A DNA stretch of 6,301 nt from Firmicutes bacterium UBA6226 (GTDB lineage: Bacteria; Bacillota_A; Clostridia; Peptostreptococcales; Acidaminobacteraceae). The notes under the pieces were generated by a model. It made no database searches. It was not told the origin of the DNA and was given only the letters and a program-made list of their open reading frames with translations. The stretch is from positions 1,985 through 8,285 of the forward strand of contig DJWQ01000159.1 in NCBI GenBank assembly GCA_002441045.1, written 5' to 3'. Positions 1-6,200 of this stretch are shown here, one piece after another. The first letter of the stretch is position 1. Each line of letters opens with the position of its first letter. The position numbers and the translations under genes are program-made.

Positions 1-120
1 AAGATTTCTCAACTTTTTATGGTAGATGTTATCTGCACTGGATACAGTCTACTGGATTTAGAGCGAGCAAAACAAAGTAAAGAAGCAGCTTCAGAAGCTG
101 TTACAAATAAATTATATTGA
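1..120 (+). CDS. RpiR/MurR-family transcriptional regulator, C-terminal fragment
   Basis: Frame 1 is open from the window edge to TGA at 118-120 and encodes the last 39 residues of a protein that begins outside the window. The segment SQLFMVDVICTGYSLLDLER followed by an Ala/Lys/Glu-rich helix resembles the end of the SIS (sugar isomerase) domain of RpiR-type regulators, where phosphosugar effectors bind. The N-terminal HTH domain is not visible. Its stop codon overlaps the ribosome binding site of the next gene, so it is probably the local regulator of this amino-sugar operon and co-transcribed with it. By context it could be a NanR- or MurR-like regulator. The family call rests on a short tail and on gene neighbourhood, so the exact effector cannot be given. 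Confidence 0.6.
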   Translation, partial: KISQLFMVDVICTGYSLLDLERAKQSKEAASEAVTNKLY

Positions 121-128
121 GGTGACCC

Positions 129-578
129 ATGATATTAGATCATATCAATGCGATAAGCAAGTACAGAGGCATTCATTCTAATTTGGACATAGCAATTGAG
201 GCTATTGTAAATGGTGATTTGAATCAAAGAGTAGCAGGAAAATATGAAATTAAAGACGATGACGTATTTTATATGGTTCAAACCTATGATACGAAATCGT
301 CAAAGGATGCTAAATTTGAGACGCATCATAAATATTTAGATATACAATGGATGGTTCAGGGCGAAGAAATCATGGGATTTCAAATCGAATCTGAACTTAC
401 AATTGATACACCTTATGACATAGAAAAGGACATTGCCTTTTATGCTGGAACGGGTCAGGACATCAAGGTTGAACAAGGTCGTTTTGCTATTTTTTTCCCG
501 AATGAGGGGCATCAACCAGGTGTAGCTATTGACACTTCGAAACCAGTAATGAAAATAGTCGTTAAAGTGAAGTGGTAA
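129..578 (+). CDS. yhcH: YhcH/YjgK/YiaL (NanQ-like) family sugar anomerase
   Basis: A 149-residue cytosolic protein of the usual length for the YhcH/YjgK/YiaL family (DUF386), a cupin-like beta-sandwich. The family signatures are present: FETHHKYLDIQ around residues 63-73 (Glu64, His66, Asp71, Gln73 as likely metal or substrate ligands), FFPNEGHQPG around 122-131 (His128) and the KIVVKV end. E. coli YhcH (NanQ) is known to speed anomerisation of sialic acid; other members act near related sugars. The ATG at 129 follows GAGGTGA at 119-125, which overlaps the upstream stop, so translation is probably coupled to the regulator gene. Placed directly before nagA and nagB, it most likely works on N-acetylneuraminate or ManNAc/GlcNAc entering the pathway. 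The family call is firm; the substrate is inferred. Confidence 0.85.
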   Translation: MILDHINAISKYRGIHSNLDIAIEAIVNGDLNQRVAGKYEIKDDDVFYMVQTYDTKSSKDAKFETHHKYLDIQWMVQGEEIMGFQIESELTIDTPYDIEKDIAFYAGTGQDIKVEQGRFAIFFPNEGHQPGVAIDTSKPVMKIVVKVKW

Positions 579-580
579 TT

Positions 581-586
581 GGAGGT
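581..586 (+). promoter_or_regulatory. Ribosome binding site fixing the nagA start
   Basis: GGAGGT lies four bases before ATG 591, just after the yhcH stop (576-578). The in-frame TTG at 579 sits immediately before this Shine-Dalgarno sequence and so cannot be served by it. This makes 591 the start. Confidence 0.85.
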
Positions 587-590
587 TAAC

Positions 591-1766
591 ATGAAGGCAA
601 TCATCAATGCATTAATTTATGAGCATCAAGCTTTTGTAAAAGAGCGAGTTATAATTTTTGAAGATAATATTGAAAGAATTATTTCGAACACAGAGTTTGA
701 AGCAATCAAAGAAACAAGACAGATAGAAGTAATTGATGGAAATGGAAAGAAGGTTATCCCTGGATTTATTGATATTCATATTCATGGCGCCTGTGGCTGT
801 GATGTTATGGATGGTGATCTAGAAAGTATCCAAAAAATTGCAGAGGGTGTTGTTACGACGGGAACAACGGCTTTTTTAGCGACGACGATGACCATGTCAC
901 AAGAAAGAATAGATACTGCACTTCAGACAACACGTGATTTTATGAAGCTTCAGTCTGAAAAATATTTTAATGCCGAGGCTGCAGGCGCTCAAATAGTAGG
1001 CGTACATTTAGAAGGCCCATTTATCAATCCTATTTTTAAAGGTGCTCAATCTGAATCTCATATCCAAAAACCGACGAACAGTTGGATTCTTCCTAATATG
1101 GATATCGTCAAAATGATTACGTATGCACCTGAAATGGACCCTGACTTTGAATTTGCAAAAGCTTTAAGAGGTACAGATATTGTATTATCAATTGGTCATT
1201 CTGGTGGTGATTTTGAGATGGCTTTAAAAGCTTACGATGAAGGGGTGCGTCATGTGACACATTGTTTCAACGCCATGACTGGATTACACCACAGAAAACC
1301 AGGCATTATCGGTGCTATCTTAACCAAGCCTTTTACGATGGATATTATTTCAGATGGGATTCATGTACATCCAGGATTTATTGGTGCGTTCATCAAACAA
1401 AAGGGAATCGATCAAACCATATTAATTACAGATGCAATGAGAGCGGCGTTGATGCCTGAGGGGGAGTATGACTTGGGTGGTCAAAAAGTGTTTGTCAAGG
1501 ACAACAGCTGTAAGCTTGAGGACGGTACTTTAGCGGGTAGTGTTCTTACAACTGGACAAGCTTTAAAAAATATGGTTCGTTTTTCAGACATACCGCTTGA
1601 ACGCATAATCGATATGTTGACAATTAACCCAGCGAAACTTTTAAAGCTTGAAAGTGTGATGGGAACACTTGAAGAAGGTAAATTAGCTAATATTGTATTA
1701 CTAGATGAATCAAATAATATAAACAGTGTCTATGTTAAGGGCATTTGTCATTTTGGAGGCAAATAA
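591..1766 (+). CDS. nagA: N-acetylglucosamine-6-phosphate deacetylase
   Basis: A 391-residue amidohydrolase that converts GlcNAc-6-phosphate to glucosamine-6-phosphate plus acetate in the cytosol. The metal and catalytic set is complete: IDIHIHG (His63, His65), GVHLEGPF (Glu141), SIGHSG (His203), VTHCFNAM (His224, with Asn227 nearby), ISDGIHVHP (His258, substrate contact) and LITDAMRA (Asp281, catalytic acid/base). LAGS near 314-317 is the family's late loop. The HxH motif matches the binuclear-metal type known from B. subtilis NagA; E. coli NagA lacks these histidines. Length is normal for the family. ATG 591 is chosen over TTG 579 because GGAGG stands just upstream of it. The gene starts 12 bp after yhcH and its stop overlaps the nagB start by one base, so the genes form one operon. 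Confidence 0.96.
   Translation: MKAIINALIYEHQAFVKERVIIFEDNIERIISNTEFEAIKETRQIEVIDGNGKKVIPGFIDIHIHGACGCDVMDGDLESIQKIAEGVVTTGTTAFLATTMTMSQERIDTALQTTRDFMKLQSEKYFNAEAAGAQIVGVHLEGPFINPIFKGAQSESHIQKPTNSWILPNMDIVKMITYAPEMDPDFEFAKALRGTDIVLSIGHSGGDFEMALKAYDEGVRHVTHCFNAMTGLHHRKPGIIGAILTKPFTMDIISDGIHVHPGFIGAFIKQKGIDQTILITDAMRAALMPEGEYDLGGQKVFVKDNSCKLEDGTLAGSVLTTGQALKNMVRFSDIPLERIIDMLTINPAKLLKLESVMGTLEEGKLANIVLLDESNNINSVYVKGICHFGGK
1755..1759 (+). promoter_or_regulatory. Ribosome binding site of nagB inside the nagA 3' end
   Basis: GGAGG lies six bases before ATG 1766 and is read as part of the last nagA codons. It supports ATG 1766 over the in-frame TTG at 1745, which has no Shine-Dalgarno sequence. 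The TAATG overlap (1764-1768) suggests termination-reinitiation coupling. Confidence 0.85.
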
Positions 1767-2536
1767 TGAACATAATTATTGTGAAAAACTATGAAGAGAT
1801 GAGTCGAAAGGCAGCACACCTTTTTGTAGCTCAGTTGTTAAATAAACCAGATAGCGTATTGGGGCTTGCGACAGGCTCTACACCTGTAGGTATGTATAAA
1901 GAACTCATTCGTTTTTATAATGAAGGTATGATTACTTTTAAATATGCAACTGCATTTAACCTTGACGAGTATGTTGGAATCGAGAAAGAGCATCCGCAAA
2001 GCTACTGGAAATTTATGCAAGACAATCTATTTAATGAAGTGGATTTACCAAATGATAGACAATTTATTCCGAGTGGCACTGCACGAAATTTAGAGGATGA
2101 AGCACATAATTATGACCGTGGCATCGCAAAAGCTGGAGGTATAGACTTACAAGTACTAGGAATTGGGCGAAATGGTCATATTGGATTTAATGAACCAGAT
2201 TTAAAATTTGAAGCGAGAACCCACGTTGTTAAATTAGATGAGCAAACCATCCAAGATAACTCTAGATTTTTTAGCAACATTTCAGAAGTGCCAACACTTG
2301 CACTTAGCATGGGTGTAAAGACAATTATGCAATCTAGAAATATCATTTTACTTGCTTCTGGGAAAGAAAAAGGTGATGCCATTCAAAAAATGTTGAGTGG
2401 AAATATTACGCCTGAGTTACCTGCTTCGGTTTTACAATTACATCCAAATGTAACTGCAATTATTGATTTAGAGGCGGCATCAAAGTTAGACATTGAAGCC
2501 TTGAGAGATCAATATAAAATAGTGACACCGAAGTAA
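1766..2536 (+). CDS. nagB: Glucosamine-6-phosphate deaminase/isomerase
   Basis: A 256-residue enzyme that turns glucosamine-6-phosphate into fructose-6-phosphate and ammonia, the last step from GlcNAc to glycolysis. Signatures in order: GLATGSTPVG (33-42, phosphate loop), FNLDEYVG (64-71, with general base Asp67), GIGRNGHIGFNEP (132-144, with His138 for ring opening and Glu143) and SRFF (166-169). Asn136 replaces the Asp of E. coli NagB, which to my recollection is common in Gram-positive forms. The protein is shorter than E. coli NagB (266). After FNEP the residues aligning with the E. coli allosteric ligands Ser151, Ser152, Arg158 and Lys160 are Leu, Lys, His and Val, so activation by GlcNAc-6-phosphate is unlikely. 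It overlaps nagA by one base and is the last gene of the operon. Confidence 0.96.
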   Translation: MNIIIVKNYEEMSRKAAHLFVAQLLNKPDSVLGLATGSTPVGMYKELIRFYNEGMITFKYATAFNLDEYVGIEKEHPQSYWKFMQDNLFNEVDLPNDRQFIPSGTARNLEDEAHNYDRGIAKAGGIDLQVLGIGRNGHIGFNEPDLKFEARTHVVKLDEQTIQDNSRFFSNISEVPTLALSMGVKTIMQSRNIILLASGKEKGDAIQKMLSGNITPELPASVLQLHPNVTAIIDLEAASKLDIEALRDQYKIVTPK

Positions 2537-2606
2537 TATAAATACGAAAAAAACAATCAAAACATGAGATCACAATTTTAAACCCAAATAACCCTTCAAT
2601 AAAATC

Positions 2607-2634
2607 AAAAAAACCAGCTAAAAGCTGGTTTTTT
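2607..2634. terminator. Bidirectional Rho-independent terminator between nagB and the small membrane-protein gene
   Basis: A perfect six-pair stem, CCAGCT (2614-2619) with AGCTGG (2623-2628), closes on an AAA loop. Seven A lie on the left flank and six T on the right, which lengthen the stem and give a U-tract in both directions. It lies 70 bp past the nagB stop and about 20 bp past the stop of the minus-strand gene, so it can end both convergent transcripts. Confidence 0.9.
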
Positions 2635-2654
2635 GCTTCTAAGTATAGAATTAA

Positions 2655-2804
2655 TTATCTTGCTCGTCCTGAAATAAAATCGACAATAAATACAATTGCA
2701 GCAACTACAAGTAATATATGAATCAATCCACCACCGATTTTAAACAAGAGTCCAAGTAACCAAAAAAATACTACAAATCCGCCTAACCATCTTAAAAATG
2801 CCAT
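2655..2804 (-). CDS. Small two-helix membrane protein, Lmo0937-family-like
   Basis: A 49-residue protein read on the minus strand from ATG (2804-2802) to TAA (2657-2655). AAGGAG (2817-2812) stands seven bases before the ATG. The sequence is almost all hydrophobic: one likely membrane helix at about residues 8-21, a GGG turn around 24-26, and a second helix at about 27-43, ending in the basic tail SGRAR. The pattern WLLGLLFKIGGGLIHILLVV matches my memory of the short Lmo0937-type (DUF5670-like) membrane proteins of Bacillales, whose function is unknown. A near-consensus sigma-B promoter upstream suggests a role in the general stress response. It ends at the shared terminator with nagB. The existence of the gene is well supported by RBS, promoter and terminator together; the family call is from memory and the function is not known. 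Confidence 0.85.
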   Translation of the reverse strand: MAFLRWLGGFVVFFWLLGLLFKIGGGLIHILLVVAAIVFIVDFISGRAR

Positions 2805-2868
2805 AAATATTCTCCTTCCTGTTGTGATTTAAGTGTTTTTGAGTGTGGTGTGATTATCTAATAAATGA

Positions 2869-2893
2869 ATACCCTTCTCAATTAAATTTAAAC
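2869..2893 (-). promoter_or_regulatory. Sigma-B-type promoter of the small membrane-protein gene
   Basis: On the minus strand, GTTTAA (2893-2888), a 13-base spacer and GGGTAT (2874-2869) match the Bacillales sigma-B consensus (GTTTAA-N13/15-GGGWAW). A start around 2861-2863 would give a leader of nearly 60 nt before ATG 2804. Confidence 0.8.
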
Positions 2894-2911
2894 AGAAGTG
2901 CGTGTTTAGAC

Positions 2912-2940
2912 TTATTTTGTTAACTTTTCTGTGATAAAAT
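2912..2940 (+). promoter_or_regulatory. Sigma-A-like extended -10 promoter of the hydrolase gene
   Basis: TGATAAAAT (2932-2940) gives an extended -10, TG-N-TAAAAT. With a 17-base spacer the -35 position holds TTATTT (2912-2917), a weak match. The site lies about 40 bp before ATG 2982 and about 20 bp from the divergent sigma-B promoter. Confidence 0.45.
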
Positions 2941-2947
2941 GGTCACA
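2930..2947. promoter_or_regulatory. TGTGA-N8-TCACA dyad over the hydrolase promoter (possible operator)
   Basis: TGTGA (2930-2934) and TCACA (2943-2947) form a perfect inverted repeat around the proposed -10 box. A dimeric repressor could bind here. The half-sites resemble those of CRP/FNR-type or Rex regulators, but the eight-base spacer is two longer than their usual six. A regulator cannot be named. Confidence 0.3.
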
Positions 2948-2981
2948 TCAAATGAGACTTAAACGAGTTTAGGAGGCAGAT

Positions 2982-3935
2982 ATGTCTAGACACAAAAAAA
3001 GTAAATCAAAAACGAAAACGCTCTTTCGACTGGGTGCAATCTTAGCCGTTACATCATATACAGCGAGCAATCATTTTTATAAGGTAGCGGTTAGTCGATC
3101 TAACCAATCACAAATTAAGATAATAGATGATATAAAATATGATGCGCTGCCTTTAGACGGAGAAGAATGGCTTGATTCAGTTGGATATGAAATTATGACT
3201 TTAACTTCGTATGATAAACTTGAACTAAGAGCTTACTATATTCCCGCGATTAAAAAAAGTGATAGGACCGTTATCATTGCACATGGATATGGTATGAATG
3301 CACGTTCAATGTGTGCCTATGCTAAGTTTTATAGAGAAAAACTCGGTTATAACATTCTCATGCCAGATGCAAGAGGACATGGTATGAGTGACGGGGATTA
3401 CAAAGGATTCGGATGGCATGAACGACTGGACTATTTGAAGTGGATTGAAGCGGTAATTTTAAAAAATGGATGGGACGAAAAAATAGTGCTACATGGCTTA
3501 TCTATGGGTGCTGCAACTGTGATGATGACGAGTGGTGAAGTGTTGCCATCTAATGTAAAAGCAATTGTTGAAGACTGTGGCTATACTTCTGCATATGATC
3601 AAATCCGATATCGATTTAAGGAAGAATACAGCATTCCTGAATGGTTTGCATTACCAATGACGAGTCTATTAACTAAAATAAGAGCAGGTTACTTTTTTAA
3701 AGAAGCGTCTGCGATTGATCAAGTAAAAAAATGTAAAGTACCGATGTTATTCATACATGGCAAGGAAGATAACTATGTGCCATATAGAATGGTATTTGAG
3801 CTATATGACGCATGTTCAACGCAAAAGGCTCTGTATACTGTCAAAGGCGCAAAGCATGCTAATTCATTGGAAACAGATCCATTGAAGTATGTTGAAACGG
3901 TTAAAGCTTTTTTAGAACGATGTGTTAATGAATAA
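2982..3935 (+). CDS. Membrane-anchored alpha/beta hydrolase (serine hydrolase)
   Basis: A 317-residue protein starting at ATG 2982, with AGGAGG (2971-2976) five bases upstream. The first 13 residues are strongly basic (RHKKSKSKTK). A moderately hydrophobic stretch at about 14-36 follows, so the protein is probably a signal-anchored enzyme with its catalytic domain outside the membrane. The alpha/beta-hydrolase core is complete: HGYG (101-104) as oxyanion loop, DARGHGMSDG (129-138), nucleophile elbow GLSMGA (172-177, Ser174), HGKEDNYVP (259-267, Asp263) and KHANS (291-295, His292). The layout, with the ASNHFYKVAV segment before the domain, resembles exported Bacillales hydrolases of unknown substrate. 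It could be an esterase, acyltransferase or peptidase-like enzyme; the sequence does not decide. It stands alone with its own promoter and no clear terminator directly behind it. Confidence 0.85.
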   Translation: MSRHKKSKSKTKTLFRLGAILAVTSYTASNHFYKVAVSRSNQSQIKIIDDIKYDALPLDGEEWLDSVGYEIMTLTSYDKLELRAYYIPAIKKSDRTVIIAHGYGMNARSMCAYAKFYREKLGYNILMPDARGHGMSDGDYKGFGWHERLDYLKWIEAVILKNGWDEKIVLHGLSMGAATVMMTSGEVLPSNVKAIVEDCGYTSAYDQIRYRFKEEYSIPEWFALPMTSLLTKIRAGYFFKEASAIDQVKKCKVPMLFIHGKEDNYVPYRMVFELYDACSTQKALYTVKGAKHANSLETDPLKYVETVKAFLERCVNE

Positions 3936-4076
3936 ATTTAAAGTAAATAAATCAATGCGTTAAAATGGAATTTTAGTTGAACAGACTGCGTAAAACTGTT
4001 AGTCTATATATGGACACTTGGGGCAATCAATGATTGGCCCGTTTAATCTGTCAAATAAGCATAAAAGGAAGATCTT
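3936..4076 (+). other. Intergenic leader with inverted repeats before the glycosyltransferase gene
   Basis: This 141 bp gap holds three inverted repeats. AACAG (3980-3984) pairs with CTGTT (3996-4000), and AGACT (3983-3987) pairs with AGTCT (4001-4005). The left arms share two bases, so the two hairpins exclude each other. A third, GGGCAATC (4021-4028) with GATTGGCCC (4032-4040), has one bulged G and an AAT loop. No T-run follows the third, so it is a poor terminator for the hydrolase gene; it may be a weak terminator or a leader structure. A promoter probably lies here, but TTGAAC (3977-3982) and TATATA (4005-4010) are 22 bases apart, too far for a normal pair. Confidence 0.4.
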
Positions 4077-5093
4077 ATGAAGTTATTATCTGTAGCGATT
4101 CCTTGTTTTAATTCACAGGAATATATGAGAACTTGTATCGAGTCACTTTTACCTGGTGGTGACTTAGTTGAAATCCTTATTATAAATGATGGTTCTTCAG
4201 ATCAGACAGCTATAATCGCAGACGAGTATGCTATGTTATATCCGACACAAGTAAAAGCGATTCATCAAGTAAATGGTGGTCATGGCGAGGCAGTAAACGC
4301 AGGCATGCGAAATGCGACTGGTATGTACTTTAAGGTTGTCGATAGCGATGACTGGGTCGATGCTGAAGCGTACGAAAAAGTACTAGAATCGCTCAGGAAA
4401 CTGAATATGGCTGGTAAATCAGTCGATATGATCATCAGTAATTTTGTGTATGAAAAACAAGGTGCAAGACATAAAATGGTTATGCGATACGACAATGTAT
4501 TAGAGGAAAATAAAATATTGATGTGGGATCAAATTGGCAATTTTAGAAAAGGTCAATACATCTTGATGCATTCAGTTATATATAACATGGATGTCTTGAG
4601 AGCGTGTCAATTAGAACTTCCAAAACATACCTTTTATGTGGATAACTTATTTGTATATGAGCCACTACCTTATGTGAAAACACTTTACTATATCGATGTG
4701 GATTTCTATCGATATTTTATTGGAAGAGAAGATCAATCTGTTAATGAAAAAGTCATGATTAAACGTGTGGATCAGCAGATAAGAGTCAATAAGCTTATGG
4801 TGGACCATGTGGACTTATCAAAGATTACGGATAAAAGAAAGAAACGCTATATGATTAATTATCTTGAAATAACAACAGTTGTTTCATCAATTATACTCAT
4901 TAGAGCAAACACAAAGGAAGCTTTGGAAAAAAAACATGAGCTATGGCAATACATCAAGGCGTCAAATCCCGATCTATATTACACTCTTAGAAACGGATTT
5001 ATGGGAATGACTTTGAATCTACCGGGTAGATTTGGTAGAAGTTTATCAGTTGCTTTTTATAAAGTTACTCAAAAAGTTGTGGGATTTAACTAG
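4077..5093 (+). CDS. Family 2 (GT-A fold) glycosyltransferase
   Basis: A 338-residue GT2 enzyme. The N-terminal domain begins LSVAIPCFNSQEY (4-16) and carries IINDGSSDQT (35-44) for the nucleotide sugar and VVDSDDW (87-93) as the DxD metal motif. NGGHGEAVNAGMRNATG (66-82) is typical of the subfamily. YVDN (187-190) may supply the catalytic base. The C-terminal part has a basic patch (KRKKR, 253-257) and ends in a basic amphipathic stretch (about 316-338, with PGRFGR). I see no clear transmembrane helix, so it is probably cytosolic and bound to the membrane surface. ATG 4077 has AAAGGAAG about six bases upstream. Its stop codon overlaps the ribosome binding site of glf, so the two are co-expressed. 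It may transfer galactofuranose made from the glf product, but acceptor and donor are inferred only from context. Confidence 0.88.
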   Translation: MKLLSVAIPCFNSQEYMRTCIESLLPGGDLVEILIINDGSSDQTAIIADEYAMLYPTQVKAIHQVNGGHGEAVNAGMRNATGMYFKVVDSDDWVDAEAYEKVLESLRKLNMAGKSVDMIISNFVYEKQGARHKMVMRYDNVLEENKILMWDQIGNFRKGQYILMHSVIYNMDVLRACQLELPKHTFYVDNLFVYEPLPYVKTLYYIDVDFYRYFIGREDQSVNEKVMIKRVDQQIRVNKLMVDHVDLSKITDKRKKRYMINYLEITTVVSSIILIRANTKEALEKKHELWQYIKASNPDLYYTLRNGFMGMTLNLPGRFGRSLSVAFYKVTQKVVGFN

Positions 5094-5097
5094 GTGA
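5092..5097 (+). promoter_or_regulatory. Ribosome binding site of glf overlapping the upstream stop codon
   Basis: AGGTGA overlaps the TAG stop (5091-5093) of the glycosyltransferase gene and lies five bases before ATG 5103. It fixes ATG 5103 as the glf start. The in-frame GTG at 5094 is part of this site and has no Shine-Dalgarno sequence of its own. Confidence 0.8.
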
Positions 5098-5102
5098 AAG
5101 AC

Positions 5103-6200
5103 ATGAAAACATACGATTATCTGATAGTAGGTGCAGGATTATATGGTAGTATCTTTGCACACGAAGCGACTAGACTTGGGAAAAAATGTTTAGTAATTGA
5201 AAAGAGACCCCATATTGCTGGAAATATATATACGAGAAGCATAGAAGGCATTGAGGTTCATGAATATGGTGCACATATCTTTCATACTAGTGATGTAGAA
5301 GTGTGGGCGTATATCAACCAATTTGCAGATTTTAATCAATACATCAACTCTCCGATTGCCAATTATTATGGTAAATTATACAATTTACCGTTTAATATGA
5401 ATACCTTCTATCAATTATGGGGAGAAGGAAATCCTGAGCGTGTTAGAGTAATTATTGATGCACAAATTAAAGCAGAAGGTATCACAGAGCCTAAAAACCT
5501 TGAAGAACAAGCCTTGAAGCTTGTTGGAAGAGAAATTTATGAAACCTTGGTGAAGGGGTATACTGAAAAGCAATGGGGTAAGAAAGCGACAGAGCTACCT
5601 GCATTTATTATTCGTCGTTTACCTGTAAGGATGACTTTTGATAATAATTACTTTAATGACCGTTTCCAAGGCATTCCGATAGGTGGCTATACTCAAATCG
5701 TCAAACAGCTACTGGAAGGCATTGAGGTAAGATTAAATTCAGATTTCTTTGCTGACAGAAATAGTTATGAAGCACTAGCGGATAAAATTGTTTTTACAGG
5801 TATGATTGATCAGTATTTCGATTATCAGCTGGGAACATTAGAATATCGTTCATTGAGATTTGAAACAGAAGTGCTAGACCAACCCAATTATCAAGGCAAT
5901 GCTGTTGTCAATTATACAGATGCACAAACACCATTTACACGAATTATTGAGCATAAGCATTTCGAGTATGGTACTGGAGACAAAACGGTTATTACCAGAG
6001 AATATCCTCAAAATTGGCAGCCAGGTGATGAACCTTACTATCCAATAAATGATGAAAAAAATAATGCTTTGTATCTGGCATACAAAAGACTGGCAGAAAC
6101 ATGTGAAAATGTGATATTCGGCGGGCGCCTTGCTGAATACAAATACTATGATATGCATCAAATCATAAGACGAGTACTCGATGATATTAAAAACATCTAA
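5103..6200 (+). CDS. glf: UDP-galactopyranose mutase
   Basis: A 365-residue flavoenzyme, the usual length of bacterial Glf. It interconverts UDP-galactopyranose and UDP-galactofuranose through an FAD adduct in the cytosol. Visible signatures: the FAD dinucleotide loop VGAGLYGS (9-16) with VIEKR (31-35), EYGAHIFHT (54-62, with His58 and His61 near the flavin), GYTEKQWGK (152-160, Trp158), RLPVR (172-176, one of the substrate arginines), NNYFNDRFQGIPIGGYT (181-197), FTRIIEHKHF (278-287, Arg280 at the position of a known substrate-binding Arg) and GRLAEYKYYDM (341-351, with Tyr348 and Asp350). No key residue appears to be missing. ATG 5103 is preferred to GTG 5094. The gene is coupled to the upstream glycosyltransferase and ends inside a terminator hairpin, so the two genes form a closed unit that should supply and use UDP-Galf. 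Confidence 0.96.
   Translation: MKTYDYLIVGAGLYGSIFAHEATRLGKKCLVIEKRPHIAGNIYTRSIEGIEVHEYGAHIFHTSDVEVWAYINQFADFNQYINSPIANYYGKLYNLPFNMNTFYQLWGEGNPERVRVIIDAQIKAEGITEPKNLEEQALKLVGREIYETLVKGYTEKQWGKKATELPAFIIRRLPVRMTFDNNYFNDRFQGIPIGGYTQIVKQLLEGIEVRLNSDFFADRNSYEALADKIVFTGMIDQYFDYQLGTLEYRSLRFETEVLDQPNYQGNAVVNYTDAQTPFTRIIEHKHFEYGTGDKTVITREYPQNWQPGDEPYYPINDEKNNALYLAYKRLAETCENVIFGGRLAEYKYYDMHQIIRRVLDDIKNI

Noticed and set aside
579..590. TTG start at 579 for nagA (four extra residues)
   Set aside because: It lies directly before the Shine-Dalgarno sequence that serves ATG 591; a start there would have no RBS.
1745..1765. TTG start at 1745 for nagB
   Set aside because: No RBS upstream; GGAGG at 1755-1759 is correctly spaced for ATG 1766, and NagB proteins begin at this point.
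1838..2382. Minus-strand open frames of 60 and 68 codons opposite nagB
   Set aside because: They lie fully within a well-conserved gene and resemble no protein I recognise; they are shadows.
2930..2947. Reading the TGTGA/TCACA dyad as a Rex or CRP/FNR box
   Set aside because: The spacer is eight bases instead of six and the outer T and A of the Rex consensus are missing; it is kept only as an unnamed dyad.
4280..4495. 71-codon minus-strand open frame opposite the glycosyltransferase
   Set aside because: It lies opposite the NGGHGEA and DxD region of a clear GT2 domain and is explained as a shadow.
5094..5102. GTG start at 5094 for glf
   Set aside because: The GTG is inside the AGGTGA that serves ATG 5103 and has no RBS of its own.
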